DNA from: Bacteroidaceae bacterium
GTDB taxonomy: Bacteria > Bacteroidota > Bacteroidia > Bacteroidales > Bacteroidaceae
Assembly (NCBI GenBank): GCA_017622815.1
Contig: JAGAQH010000018.1
Span: 30,449-94,448 of the forward strand
DNA: 64,000 bases
Reading direction: 5' to 3'
In this document: piece after piece, positions 1 through 8,321 of the stretch
Numbering within the stretch: position 1 is the first letter of the stretch
How the letters are laid out: each line of letters begins with the position of its first letter
Notes under the pieces: generated by a model
What the model saw: the letters and a program-made list of their open reading frames with translations, nothing else
Told to the model about the DNA's origin: nothing
Database searches by the model: none
Made by a program: the position numbers and the translations under genes

Positions 1-2
1 CC

Positions 3-632
3 ATCAATGCCGATGGTGTGGAAGAGGCTCTGGATACCAACTACTACACCCGTCCCGAGGTGGAGCGCATCCTGCATGTAGGTTATCAGTATGCACGTCA
101 GCGCCGCAAGCACCTCACCGTGGTGGACAAGGCCAACGTTCTGGCTTCCAGCCGTCTGTGGCGCAAGGTGGCCCAGGAGATCGCTCCTCAGTACCCCGAT
201 GTGGAGACCGACTTCATGTATGTGGACAATGCTGCCATGCGCATGATTCAAGACCCCAAGTTCTTTGACGTGATGGTGACGGAAAACACCTTCGGCGACA
301 TCCTTACCGACGAGGGTTCCGTTATTACCGGTTCCATGGGTCTGCTCCCCAGCGCCAGCACAGGCAGCAGCACACCCGTGTTCGAACCCATCCATGGTTC
401 ATGGCCTCAGGGCAAGGGTTTGAACATTGCCAACCCCCTGGCGCAGATTCTCTCCGTGGCCATGCTCTACGAGTACTTCGACCTGAAGGAAGAAGGCGCC
501 CTCATCCGCGAAGCCGTCAATGCCAGCCTGGCAGAGAACGTCCGCACCCCCGAAATCCAGGTGGAAGGCGCTCCCAAATACGGTACTCGCGAGGTAGGCC
601 AGTGGATAGTTGACTACATTGCCAAGAAGTAA
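3..632 (+). CDS. leuB: 3-isopropylmalate dehydrogenase, C-terminal part (cut by window edge)
   Basis: LeuB oxidises and decarboxylates (2R,3S)-3-isopropylmalate with NAD in cytoplasmic leucine biosynthesis. The frame is open from base 3, so the true start lies outside the window; the visible 209 residues are roughly the C-terminal 60% of a normal ~350-residue protein. Family hallmarks are in order: [21 protein letters not shown] (substrate and dimer-interface region), [13 protein letters not shown] (metal-binding Asp residues), [15 protein letters not shown] and [10 protein letters not shown] (nucleotide pocket), ending GTREVG. Isocitrate and tartrate dehydrogenases share the fold, but this motif set fits LeuB best. 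It is followed by a hairpin terminator and converges on the murF fragment. Confidence 0.93.
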   Translation: MNADGVEEALDTNYYTRPEVERILHVGYQYARQRRKHLTVVDKANVLASSRLWRKVAQEIAPQYPDVETDFMYVDNAAMRMIQDPKFFDVMVTENTFGDILTDEGSVITGSMGLLPSASTGSSTPVFEPIHGSWPQGKGLNIANPLAQILSVAMLYEYFDLKEEGALIREAVNASLAENVRTPEIQVEGAPKYGTREVGQWIVDYIAKK

Positions 633-699
633 ACTTTTGTCGCTCGTTGTGATAGGGTTCTTCCGATACAACGGCACTCAAATGATAATTAAAGACCAT

Positions 700-775
700 C
701 CCGCCTGTTCTGCATACAATCCTTGTGGTTGATGGCAGAGCAGGCGGGATGCTTGTGTGTTGTCGTGAGGGTTTT
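700..775 (+). terminator. Probable leuB terminator
   Basis: A 14-bp stem (700-713 with 735-748, one G-T pair) encloses a 21-nt loop 68 bases after the leuB stop and is followed by T-rich sequence. Confidence 0.6.
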
Positions 776-792
776 CCTGGCAGACAAGGGGA

Positions 793-860
793 GTCCTCAT
801 AGTAAGAGTACTCCAGTCCTCATAGTAGGAGTACTCCGGTCCTCATAGTAGGAGGACTGG
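793..860. repeat. 23-bp tandem repeat, three units
   Basis: Three near-identical units begin at 793, 816 and 839; unit 1 differs by one base from unit 2, and the last unit is diverged at its end. Each contains TCCTCATAGTA and an AGTACT-type half palindrome. The array sits between the convergent ends of leuB and the murF fragment. Its period matches other intergenic arrays in the window (1226, 20171, 43409, 63316). Confidence 0.9.
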
Positions 861-862
861 GC

Positions 863-1159
863 TTACAACACTTCGGGCAGTTGGAAGAGTCGTGTGCCGT
901 TACTTCCCTTGATGAGGATTGTTCGGCCTGATAATGGGGTGGTGTAGAGCCTGTCCTTTACTTCTTCTACGTTGTTGAAGGTGGAATGTTTGCCGAGTGC
1001 AGAGCAATCCGCGTTGCAGAACTCCTGTCCCACGAGCCATATCTCGCAGAGTTCCATTGTGGCAAGGTGGAAAATGATGCGCTGGTGCTCTGTGGTGCTG
1101 TCCGCTCCCAGTTCGCGCATCTCGCCGAGGATGACCATTTTGTTTTCTGCCTGCATCTG
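863..1159 (-). pseudogene. murF: murF 3'-end fragment (duplicate of 11873-12169)
   Basis: This 297-bp minus-strand segment encodes the last ~98 residues of MurF and ends at a normal TAA. It aligns without gaps to the 3' end of the intact murF at 11873-12169; I count about 14 mismatches (~95% identity). Homology stops abruptly at 1159, after which the frame runs into unrelated sequence. It lacks the N-terminal Mur-ligase and ATP-binding domains and has no start of its own, so it should be non-functional. Several mismatches change amino acids (for example SHL to FHL), as expected for a relaxed copy. Together with the intact murF it brackets the 1.7-11.8 kb operon. Confidence 0.9.
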
Positions 1160-1745
1160 TCGTTCGTGGCAGATACAAGGACATGGCGGGGGCTTTTTTT
1201 AGTATAGAGAGCCTTAAATTATTCTCCTTGACGACAAGCCCGCGTCCTCCTTGATGACAAGTCCGTGTTCTCCCGAGGGTATTTATAGACCGAAAAGGTA
1301 ACAACCAGAATATGTGATACAGACGATGGCAAAAGTGCTGCAGGGCGGTATATTTGCTATCATGTGTTTTGGTGTTCCCATACTCTTACTGTAGCATTGG
1401 TTTTCATTAAAATGTCTGTTTTGTTTGGGTTTAGAACAATGCCTATGACAAGGTATACAAACTATAGGTCGCTCGAATGAGAATAACTGTCAAAATATAC
1501 ATGGATTGATGGACTTCGGTGGAATAGTATCAGCAGATAGGACAAGACTGCTATCTTTTTACCAACAGACATGTCTTTTTGCATAAAAAATACAAAAAAT
1601 AATTGGGGATGTTAAAATTTAATAATACCTTTACACCAGTCAAAAGAATGGTGACGTACACCCCATTTATGGTATCTTGACAAAACGGATCTTCAAATGA
1701 CACAATTTTGAAACGCTTCAAACAATTAAACATCAGTACGATATT
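1160..1745. other. Gene-free, AT-rich leader of the tubulin-like operon
   Basis: No convincing coding sequence was found on either strand; the short frames lack homology signatures and sensible starts. Bases 1226-1271 hold two diverged 23-bp units related to the arrays at 20171 and 43409. From about 1320 the sequence is markedly AT-rich. A weak -7-like element, CAATTTTG at 1703-1710, lies 36 bases before the first gene but has no well-spaced TTTG, so the promoter assignment is tentative. Confidence 0.6.
1226..1271. repeat. Diverged 23-bp tandem repeat, two units
   Basis: Units at 1226-1248 and 1249-1271 share CCTTGAyGACAAGyCCGyGT, the same length and T/C-rich character as the arrays at 20171, 43409 and 63316. 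It lies just inside the left edge of the putative island. Confidence 0.65.
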
Positions 1746-2369
1746 ATGCTCTGGGATATAATCACTAATTCTATCAGTAGCCTTTTCTGGGGAATACTGA
1801 TAGCTGTTGCCTGTATGGCGTTGTTTGTGTTTATCATTAAGGGATGGTGGAAGGATGCAATGTTCTCCGCATGGTCTTATATGATAGGTGCCGTACTGTT
1901 TCTACTGCTAACTTTCCAGTGCACGATGATAGTTGGTTCCTTGAAGATAATCAATAGCACCGATTCGTACGAGGCTTATTTCACGGAGATTATAGACCAC
2001 ATGTATGAGGGATGGGAGCAGGTTCCTACAGAAGATGCCGACGTAGTCATAAAGAAGGCTATTGCCGAATACCCCCTGCTTGAGTACTATATCGGAGGCG
2101 GAGAGTTCACTGGTTTCAATGCCAAGCAACTTCCTGGTGCCATAGCAGAGGAGATGCGCTCCTTCATGCGGAAATACATATGTCGTCGCCTGTTGTGGTG
2201 CTTAGGATTTGTTTTAGTGGCCGGTGTTATAGGCATAAAGACGCTGGACAAGCGCTATGCTTACACTTCGCATGGCCGTGGCGGTACATCTGGGCGCAAC
2301 CGTTCTTCTTCCCGTCCCATGGCGGGAGGTTCTCATCGTCCACGAGTGAATACGCATAGAAGACGATAG
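1746..2369 (+). CDS. Membrane protein of unknown function, first gene of the tubulin-like operon
   Basis: 207 residues with no family that I recognise. Hydrophobic segments at about 12-32, 43-64 and 147-165 predict three transmembrane helices. Between helices 2 and 3 lies an ~80-residue soluble segment (66-146) with acidic and aromatic residues. The last ~35 residues form an Arg/Ser/Gly-rich basic tail that is probably disordered and, by the positive-inside rule, cytoplasmic. It starts 40 bases before the tubulin-like gene on the same strand, so the two are almost certainly co-transcribed. A role as membrane anchor for the cytoplasmic tubulin-like protein is inference from position and topology only. 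Confidence 0.75.
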   Translation: MLWDIITNSISSLFWGILIAVACMALFVFIIKGWWKDAMFSAWSYMIGAVLFLLLTFQCTMIVGSLKIINSTDSYEAYFTEIIDHMYEGWEQVPTEDADVVIKKAIAEYPLLEYYIGGGEFTGFNAKQLPGAIAEEMRSFMRKYICRRLLWCLGFVLVAGVIGIKTLDKRYAYTSHGRGGTSGRNRSSSRPMAGGSHRPRVNTHRRR

Positions 2370-2409
2370 TGAAGAAAACTAAAATCATCAAATATAAAAC
2401 CTAAAACGT

Positions 2410-5400
2410 ATGTCAACAAAGAATTATTGTACAGGCAATCATATCCTGGTTGGCCTTGGAGGCACCGGTGGTAAGATCCTGAAGGCTTTCAAAATGCGCA
2501 TGTTCGAAGAGTTTCCCACTGCCGAGGAGCGCAAGAAGCTCCCTGTGGCTTTGCTCTATGTGGACTCTACTAACGAAATGATGCCAAAGGACGGACGTTC
2601 CCGTCCCGACTTCCGTGTCATGGGACAGGATGCTTCGTTTACCAACAATGAGTTCCTTAACATCAAGGCCGTGGACGTGGAATATATACTGAACCATATA
2701 GGTAATTATCCTTCGGTAAATGGCATTGTGAAAAACGTGAATGGAGTGAAACAGGCAATAGGTTCTCTGGGTGAGGCGGCGGGTCAGATGCGTCGTGCCG
2801 GTCGCCTGCTTTTTGCCGCCAATGCAATCGGTTATGTCAACAGCCTGCGCGATGCCTATTCCCGTTGCCAAAGTGTTTCAGGTGATGCTGATACACTTTA
2901 CGTCCATGTTTTTGCTGGTTTGAGTGGCGGTACTGGCTCCGGATCTATCGTTGACGTTGTTGTTCAGACACGTAAGATATTCCCCGATGCCGTGATCAGT
3001 GTTTATGCTATGATGCCAGAGATGCATTTGCCAAAGGCTGACATGGACCAGGGACGTTATTATCAGAATGGTTATGCCGCATTGGCGGAACTCAATGCTC
3101 TGCAGGCAGGACGTTGGTTCCCGCAGGATGTGACAGGCGGAGGTGAAGCAAAATATCATAGCGACAAAATAAAGGGCGTTGCCAACGGCCTCACCATTTA
3201 TAGTAATGTAAATGAAAATGGTGTAACCGTAAACTCTCTAAAGGAGTTGCCCAAGATCGTCAGTGACTATATCTTCGCTCGAATATTCGTTGTAAATGAA
3301 ACTGATGAAAATTTGGTTGGCATCAAGCATGCTTTCAGGTATGAAAATATGGACAAATTTTCATATGAGTACGATGAAGCTGCAAATGTAGGAGTAGAAG
3401 GACAAAAGCCCGTAGCAAGAACAAAGAAGATTGCTTCTTTCGGCATCAAACGTGTCATGTATCCCGAACTGCGCATCTTGAAGCATATAACATATACTGT
3501 GGGCGAAAGTGTACTGTACCAGTTCAAGTACAACAACTGGCGCGAGAACCAAGGATTCGTCAACGAGGAACGTAATAAGGACTACAGAAAGGAATACCTG
3601 AATTCTGATAACTTGTCCAAGTGGATGCTGGACGAGAAGCACCTTACTCAGGAAGTGAAGGTTTTGGAATCTGATGCCGATTATCCCTTGTTCTCCGATT
3701 ACTGGCACGACAAGGCTATTGGCTATGCAGAAGAAGCCAAAAAGGCTGATTGCCCTTTGAACGAACTGGACAACATCATGGCCGAGTTCTATACAAACCA
3801 TTTCCGCGAGGAGGGAGTAGAGTCCTTCTATGTGGGTAAGGCAAAGGCCATTCCTGAAATATCCAAGGAGATCAGACACAATATCGAAGCAGAACTATTT
3901 GATAAATGGAAGGTGGGCGATGTATCCATCGTGGAATTGCAGAAAGTATCCAAACTGTTGCTGGAGCGCATGGGTGAAATCCGCACCGAATTGGAGGCAA
4001 GAATCAAGGAGGCAAAGGAAGAGTACGAGGCCTGCGACCAGGATCGTATGGACAACGTGTCCGAATGGAGCCGCTTGGGTATCCTACAGAGAATGGTGGG
4101 TGCTGGTGCACGCCGCTATGCCGACCATCAGGGCATATTGACCGACTATTATACTGCCAAGACCCAACTGATAGCACTGGAGTTCGCCAAGCAACTCGCT
4201 GCAAAGGTATTTGTGGAACTGGGCAAGATGGATGCCGACATCCTTTCTTTCAGCCAGAAGATAAATGAAGCAATAGAGGAAACAGAGCGCCTGGTTGCTG
4301 CACAACGCAAGGTGAACAAGGGGCTGGAGGACATGAAGGGCGCCATCATCGAAGTGAGCGAGGACGATGCCATGACTGAGTTCGAAGTAGAGATGAAGAT
4401 AGACAAGGTGGACATGCCCAATATATCCCGTCAGCTTCGCGAGTCGATCCTTCCTCAGGAGGAATTCGTCAACTTTGGCAGATTGGCAAATGAAATTAGT
4501 GTGGACGACATCAAGGATGCATTTGATGTAAAATTGTCTGAAGTTGTAAGAGCCAAGCATGACGAGAAGGCTGACAGCGATAACAAGGTGCTTGGCCTTA
4601 ACATCCTTACCCAGTTGCAACAGAAACTCAGAACAGATGACAGCATCAAGCAATTCGCTCATGACATAGTATCTCAAAGTGGCGCCTTCCTAAAACTGAA
4701 TAATGACCAAATTCAGTTGCATTTACGTAATAACGAGCTTGAACTCAGTCCGACTAATCCGGCATCAACGAACAAGAAGGTAATTCTTGTCTCAATCCCC
4801 TCGCCGGATGACAACACGGGTCTTACCAAATTCGCAGATAAGCTGGAGGATGCAATTAAGAACTCGTTCAACCAAAGTACAGCACGTACGGAGATTATCA
4901 TCGACCGAAAGAGTCCACGCAAGGATGAACTCTGCATCATGACTGTGTCTTACAACTTCCCCATGCGTGCCATTGACTGGATGGCTCCATATAAGGAACG
5001 TTATGAGCAGTTCCTGAACACGGGTAATCCCAATACTGATGCAAGCAATGCCATCTTGTTGCATAGCGAGGGCGATGGCAAGGCACTTCCTTCTGTATTC
5101 GCGTTGAGTGATGAGGAAATAAAAGCTAAGTTGGCGGCCACACAAGGTCCTCAACAGCCAGTCGTTCAAGATATCATGCAACCGTTTGGTCAGCCACAAC
5201 CCGTTGCACCTGTACAACAGCAGCCTGCGCCACAACCAATAGGTGACGTGATCGCACCTCCTCCTCCAGGCGGAATGGTGCCTCCTCCTCCTGTATTCCA
5301 GGAGCCACAGATAAATCTCTTTTTGTCTGTGGCAGGTCAGAGTTATGGCCCTTATAACTATGCTACATGCAAACAGTATGTGCAGAGTGGCCAGTTGACG

Positions 5401-5553
5401 GCACAGTCAATGGTTTGGATGGAAGGAATGCCCGCATGGGCCCCAGCTGGTCAGGTTCCTGCATTACAGGCCCTCTTTGCTCCCCCACCTGCAATGCCCG
5501 GACAGCCGACACCTCCTCCAATGGGTGGTCCCACACCTCCTCCAATGGGATAG
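2410..5553 (+). CDS. Tubulin/FtsZ-like GTPase-fold protein with C-terminal GYF_2-like domain
   Basis: 1047 residues. The N-terminus has a tubulin-superfamily phosphate-binding start, GLGGTGG (15-21), and the signature loop SGGTGSGS at 172-179, equivalent to the GGGTGSG T4 loop of FtsZ and tubulin. The layout resembles the bacterial tubulin-like family (Pfam Tubulin_2) rather than FtsZ, which is ~400 residues. Residues ~507-650 are rich in predicted helix and coiled coil. From ~915 a Gln/Pro-rich linker leads to a GYF_2-like module (~971-1022, with YGPYNY and MVWMEGMPAW) and then a second Pro-rich tail (PTPPPMG repeats). No signal peptide is present, so it should be cytoplasmic. GTP binding is expected from the loops. 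Polymerisation and function are unknown. GYF domains bind proline-rich ligands, so self-association is possible. Confidence 0.85.
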   Translation: MSTKNYCTGNHILVGLGGTGGKILKAFKMRMFEEFPTAEERKKLPVALLYVDSTNEMMPKDGRSRPDFRVMGQDASFTNNEFLNIKAVDVEYILNHIGNYPSVNGIVKNVNGVKQAIGSLGEAAGQMRRAGRLLFAANAIGYVNSLRDAYSRCQSVSGDADTLYVHVFAGLSGGTGSGSIVDVVVQTRKIFPDAVISVYAMMPEMHLPKADMDQGRYYQNGYAALAELNALQAGRWFPQDVTGGGEAKYHSDKIKGVANGLTIYSNVNENGVTVNSLKELPKIVSDYIFARIFVVNETDENLVGIKHAFRYENMDKFSYEYDEAANVGVEGQKPVARTKKIASFGIKRVMYPELRILKHITYTVGESVLYQFKYNNWRENQGFVNEERNKDYRKEYLNSDNLSKWMLDEKHLTQEVKVLESDADYPLFSDYWHDKAIGYAEEAKKADCPLNELDNIMAEFYTNHFREEGVESFYVGKAKAIPEISKEIRHNIEAELFDKWKVGDVSIVELQKVSKLLLERMGEIRTELEARIKEAKEEYEACDQDRMDNVSEWSRLGILQRMVGAGARRYADHQGILTDYYTAKTQLIALEFAKQLAAKVFVELGKMDADILSFSQKINEAIEETERLVAAQRKVNKGLEDMKGAIIEVSEDDAMTEFEVEMKIDKVDMPNISRQLRESILPQEEFVNFGRLANEISVDDIKDAFDVKLSEVVRAKHDEKADSDNKVLGLNILTQLQQKLRTDDSIKQFAHDIVSQSGAFLKLNNDQIQLHLRNNELELSPTNPASTNKKVILVSIPSPDDNTGLTKFADKLEDAIKNSFNQSTARTEIIIDRKSPRKDELCIMTVSYNFPMRAIDWMAPYKERYEQFLNTGNPNTDASNAILLHSEGDGKALPSVFALSDEEIKAKLAATQGPQQPVVQDIMQPFGQPQPVAPVQQQPAPQPIGDVIAPPPPGGMVPPPPVFQEPQINLFLSVAGQSYGPYNYATCKQYVQSGQLTAQSMVWMEGMPAWAPAGQVPALQALFAPPPAMPGQPTPPPMGGPTPPPMG

Positions 5554-5589
5554 TAAATCAGATACATAATAAAAACATAATAAAAAGAT

Positions 5590-6402
5590 ATGGCATCAAA
5601 TAGAAGCGAACGAGTTCGCAATAGATATGGCATCTGTCTGAATGACAGTTGTTCAAAGTGTAAAGGAAAGGAAGTGCAGGAAGTTCCTGCCCGTAAGGAT
5701 TTTGTCTGCGCCGAGTGTGGCAAGCCCCTTCGTGAATGTCCTCCCCCACGTTCATGGTGGGACAAGCACGGCAAGAAGGTAATCGGTGGCATTGTCGTAG
5801 CTCTATTGGCAGCTGGTGGCGCATGTGTCGCTCTGCTTGGCGGTGGAGAGACTACTCCTCCAACACCTTCTGCTCCACCAACCCCACAAGTGGAGACACC
5901 GGTGATAAGTCCGGAGTCTGGTGAATACAAGAACGATGTTAAGGTTACTTTGGATTGTGCTACAGATAGCGTAAACATCTATTATACACTGAATGGAGAA
6001 GAACCTTCAGATGTTTCTGCTTTGTATTCAGAGCCTATACAGATAGACAAGACAACGACAATAAAAGTGATTGCATGTAGACCAGGATATATAAATAGTA
6101 ATGTTTCTGTCGCAGAATTTACAATAAGCAAGGGCAAGACCCCTAACCCTACAGGTGTTGGTTCCGGTAAACGCTATAAGGGGACCTTGAATCTGGGTTA
6201 TGGAAGGTATTCCGGCGATATAGTGGACGGTAAGCCCGATGGCGCAGGTGTGCTGACCTATACCAAGCAACAGAAGGTGGTTAGCACAAAGGATGTCGTT
6301 GCAGAACCTGGCGAACGTATAGAGGGTGTATTCGAGAATGGCAAGGCCTCTTTCGTTACTCTGTACAGGAAGGATGGCAACACCGTTAAGGTACACAGAT
6401 AA
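5590..6402 (+). CDS. Zinc-ribbon, single-pass membrane protein with chitobiase-C-like and MORN-like modules
   Basis: 270 residues. The N-terminus carries a probable zinc ribbon (Cys16, Cys21, Cys24, then Cys40-x2-Cys43). One transmembrane helix spans ~64-84, followed by a Pro/Thr spacer. Residues ~104-179 match the CHB_HEX_C_1 type of beta-sandwich (a PVISPESGEY start, then YYTLNGEEPS). The segment at ~202-225 (YGRYSGDIVDGKPDGAG) resembles MORN repeats. There is no Sec signal, so the likely topology is zinc ribbon inside and beta-sandwich outside. It lies 36 bases after the tubulin-like gene. It could couple the cytoplasmic tubulin-like protein to the periplasm; that is inference. Confidence 0.75.
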   Translation: MASNRSERVRNRYGICLNDSCSKCKGKEVQEVPARKDFVCAECGKPLRECPPPRSWWDKHGKKVIGGIVVALLAAGGACVALLGGGETTPPTPSAPPTPQVETPVISPESGEYKNDVKVTLDCATDSVNIYYTLNGEEPSDVSALYSEPIQIDKTTTIKVIACRPGYINSNVSVAEFTISKGKTPNPTGVGSGKRYKGTLNLGYGRYSGDIVDGKPDGAGVLTYTKQQKVVSTKDVVAEPGERIEGVFENGKASFVTLYRKDGNTVKVHR

Positions 6403-6416
6403 GGAGTCGTAATGAC

Positions 6417-6452
6417 AATCCTATCCGGAGGAGTTTCCTGCCGGATAGGATT
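6417..6452 (+). terminator. Strong intra-operon hairpin
   Basis: A perfect 12-bp stem (6417-6428 with 6441-6452) has a 12-nt loop. It lies 15 bases after the zinc-ribbon gene and 24 bases before the next ATG. The T-tract is short, so it may attenuate transcription or protect the upstream mRNA rather than terminate fully. It would separate the cytoplasmic/membrane genes from the exported genes. Confidence 0.55.
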
Positions 6453-6475
6453 TCTTGACAAAGCATCTAAGAGGC

Positions 6476-7585
6476 ATGGGCATCAAACGTATAATATTGC
6501 TCGTAATCGTAGCCTTGGCAATATGTTCGGATGTCAGAGCTACAGAATATGCTACAAAGGGGCTTGAGCGTCTGGCTTCCTGTGTTGGTTTGGACGGGCT
6601 TGCCTCCCTCCCCCCCGGTATACATTATATATATGCGTATAGGGGACGGAAACTTTCGGTACGCGTAAACGAGTGGAATGAAGTGGAGCACATAGGACTG
6701 CTACTCTTTCCCGAGGAACTGCGTAGGCAATATCCTCTGCCCATATATGATTTCCTGGAACGCTACCTGTTGGCTCGCAATGCCTTTCCCGACGACTCTG
6801 ACGAACAATTCAGGATGGACTGGGATAAGGTACACTTTGCGCACGGTGATGCCCGGACGGCATTGTCATTAGATACGATGACATCCTTCTCGGAGAGCCA
6901 TGTAGGCTTGCGTGTCTACAAGGTGTCTTGGACAGATGGAGACCGGAAACTGTTGGAGATGTCTTTCCAGATGGACTACCAGTTGCTGACCGGATGCAAT
7001 GCTTTGGAACTGGAGAGTATGTTGTTCAGGAAGTTGCGCCGTGGACTGCCCAAGGGGACCAAGTTGCCACAGACTAACGTCTCTGCCGACGGGACGGAGC
7101 ATACCAAGTATGGCAAGACTTTTATCAGTCCAATGATTCGCAACGACTTGTTCTACACGAGAATGGACAAGGATGATCCCTGGACTTTGGTCGCTGATAC
7201 CGCACGTATGGTAAAGACCATATCAAACATAATGATTGCCCCTGAATCGGACCACGACATGAAGATGAGGGTAAAACTTGACAAGTACGGATTAAGGACT
7301 GACACAGCTACCGTAGACTATAAGGTGTGGAGGCAACTCTGCATAGAGGAAGGCTGTGTGCCCTATTTTGGCCTAAAGTCTAAAATAGACGGTGTTTACA
7401 GATGTTCCGTGTTTATGGTCAATGAGACAGGTGGTTATCTACACCTGCTCAGCATAGATGTTCCAGAAAGTGCTATAATGATGCCTGAATGGAAACTTGC
7501 CTTGGCAAGGATATATTGTTACATTCCACTATACAATGTATCGGACAATGTATTGAACCCCACAGAATTCGAACCAGTAAAATAA
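6476..7585 (+). CDS. Exported protein of unknown function
   Basis: 369 residues. I chose ATG at 6476 because it gives a compact Sec signal peptide (MGIKRIILLVIVALAIC, cleavage near residue 22); an in-frame TTG lies 21 bases upstream. The mature protein has aromatic-rich beta-type segments and many Arg and Asp residues, but no motif that I can assign. It belongs to the run of co-directional genes after the tubulin-like gene, with only 6 bases to the next start. The likely location is periplasm or outer membrane. Confidence 0.7.
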   Translation: MGIKRIILLVIVALAICSDVRATEYATKGLERLASCVGLDGLASLPPGIHYIYAYRGRKLSVRVNEWNEVEHIGLLLFPEELRRQYPLPIYDFLERYLLARNAFPDDSDEQFRMDWDKVHFAHGDARTALSLDTMTSFSESHVGLRVYKVSWTDGDRKLLEMSFQMDYQLLTGCNALELESMLFRKLRRGLPKGTKLPQTNVSADGTEHTKYGKTFISPMIRNDLFYTRMDKDDPWTLVADTARMVKTISNIMIAPESDHDMKMRVKLDKYGLRTDTATVDYKVWRQLCIEEGCVPYFGLKSKIDGVYRCSVFMVNETGGYLHLLSIDVPESAIMMPEWKLALARIYCYIPLYNVSDNVLNPTEFEPVK

Positions 7586-7591
7586 ACAGTT

Positions 7592-8314
7592 ATGCGACAG
7601 AAGATAAGAATGGCCGTAATATTGGCCGTGACATTGTTCTCTTGTGCTTCTATCCTTGCCCAAAATACGGTGGACGAGAAGAAACGCGAAATCAATGCCA
7701 TAAAGAAGAACTCGGATTACATCTATGCCGAAGCTACAATGGCCGACCAGCAGGCCGCTATAGACCTGGCAAAGGAAATCCTTTATCAGAACGTAAACGA
7801 ATGGGTGGCCAAACAAAAGAAGTTTGCCAGTGCCAGCAACTTGATAACGGTGAATACCAATTACTCGGTCGAGGACATGACCTTACCAAGAGGCAATTGG
7901 TATAGAGCGTTCATGTATGTGAAGAAATCTGATATAATTCCCGCAGGCAATGTGTCTGTAATGAAAATTGCCCAAAAGGAATCTGAGATGAAAAAGGATG
8001 TTTCCATGGTACCCACGGTAAAATCCGCGTCCTCAGAGGATATTGTCAAAAATCAACTGCTGGAGTGTAGGAACACAGGACAGCTATCCACTCTGCTCAA
8101 GAATCTGAAGGCAGAGGGTAAGGTCAGCGACTATCGTAAACTGAACGATCTGACATCTCCAGAAACGTATGTCATAGCCATCTTTAGCAAGGAAGGCGTT
8201 ATACGTGCCATACTGAGTGAGGGAGCTGAGCGTACAAACCTTAAAACAGGTCGGCCCGACCAGATATCCAACTACAAGGGAAACGGAGCAATAGGAATTA
8301 AAATAAAGAAATAG
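7592..8314 (+). CDS. Exported protein of unknown function
   Basis: 240 residues with a clear signal peptide ending ASILA-Q (cleavage near 23). The N-terminal half looks helical (a lysine-rich stretch, then YAEATMADQQAAIDLAKEIL); the C-terminal ~70 residues look like a small alpha/beta domain (YVIAIFSKEGVIRAIL, then NLKTGRPDQISNYKGNGAIG). No family was recognised with confidence. It sits between two other exported-protein genes with gaps of 6 and 7 bases, so translational coupling is likely. Confidence 0.7.
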   Translation: MRQKIRMAVILAVTLFSCASILAQNTVDEKKREINAIKKNSDYIYAEATMADQQAAIDLAKEILYQNVNEWVAKQKKFASASNLITVNTNYSVEDMTLPRGNWYRAFMYVKKSDIIPAGNVSVMKIAQKESEMKKDVSMVPTVKSASSEDIVKNQLLECRNTGQLSTLLKNLKAEGKVSDYRKLNDLTSPETYVIAIFSKEGVIRAILSEGAERTNLKTGRPDQISNYKGNGAIGIKIKK

Positions 8315-8321
8315 AAAGAAT

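Noticed and set aside
863-1304. Functional small gene in the murF fragment region
   Set aside because: The homologous part lacks a start and two of three MurF domains; frames that extend upstream run into unrelated, repeat-bearing DNA.
1551-1733. 60-residue minus-strand frame before the tubulin-like operon
   Set aside because: AT-rich sequence, no motif and no promoter; probably chance.
2410-5553. Identification of the tubulin-like protein as a second FtsZ
   Set aside because: It is more than twice FtsZ length, has a different T1-like loop and lacks the surrounding division genes.
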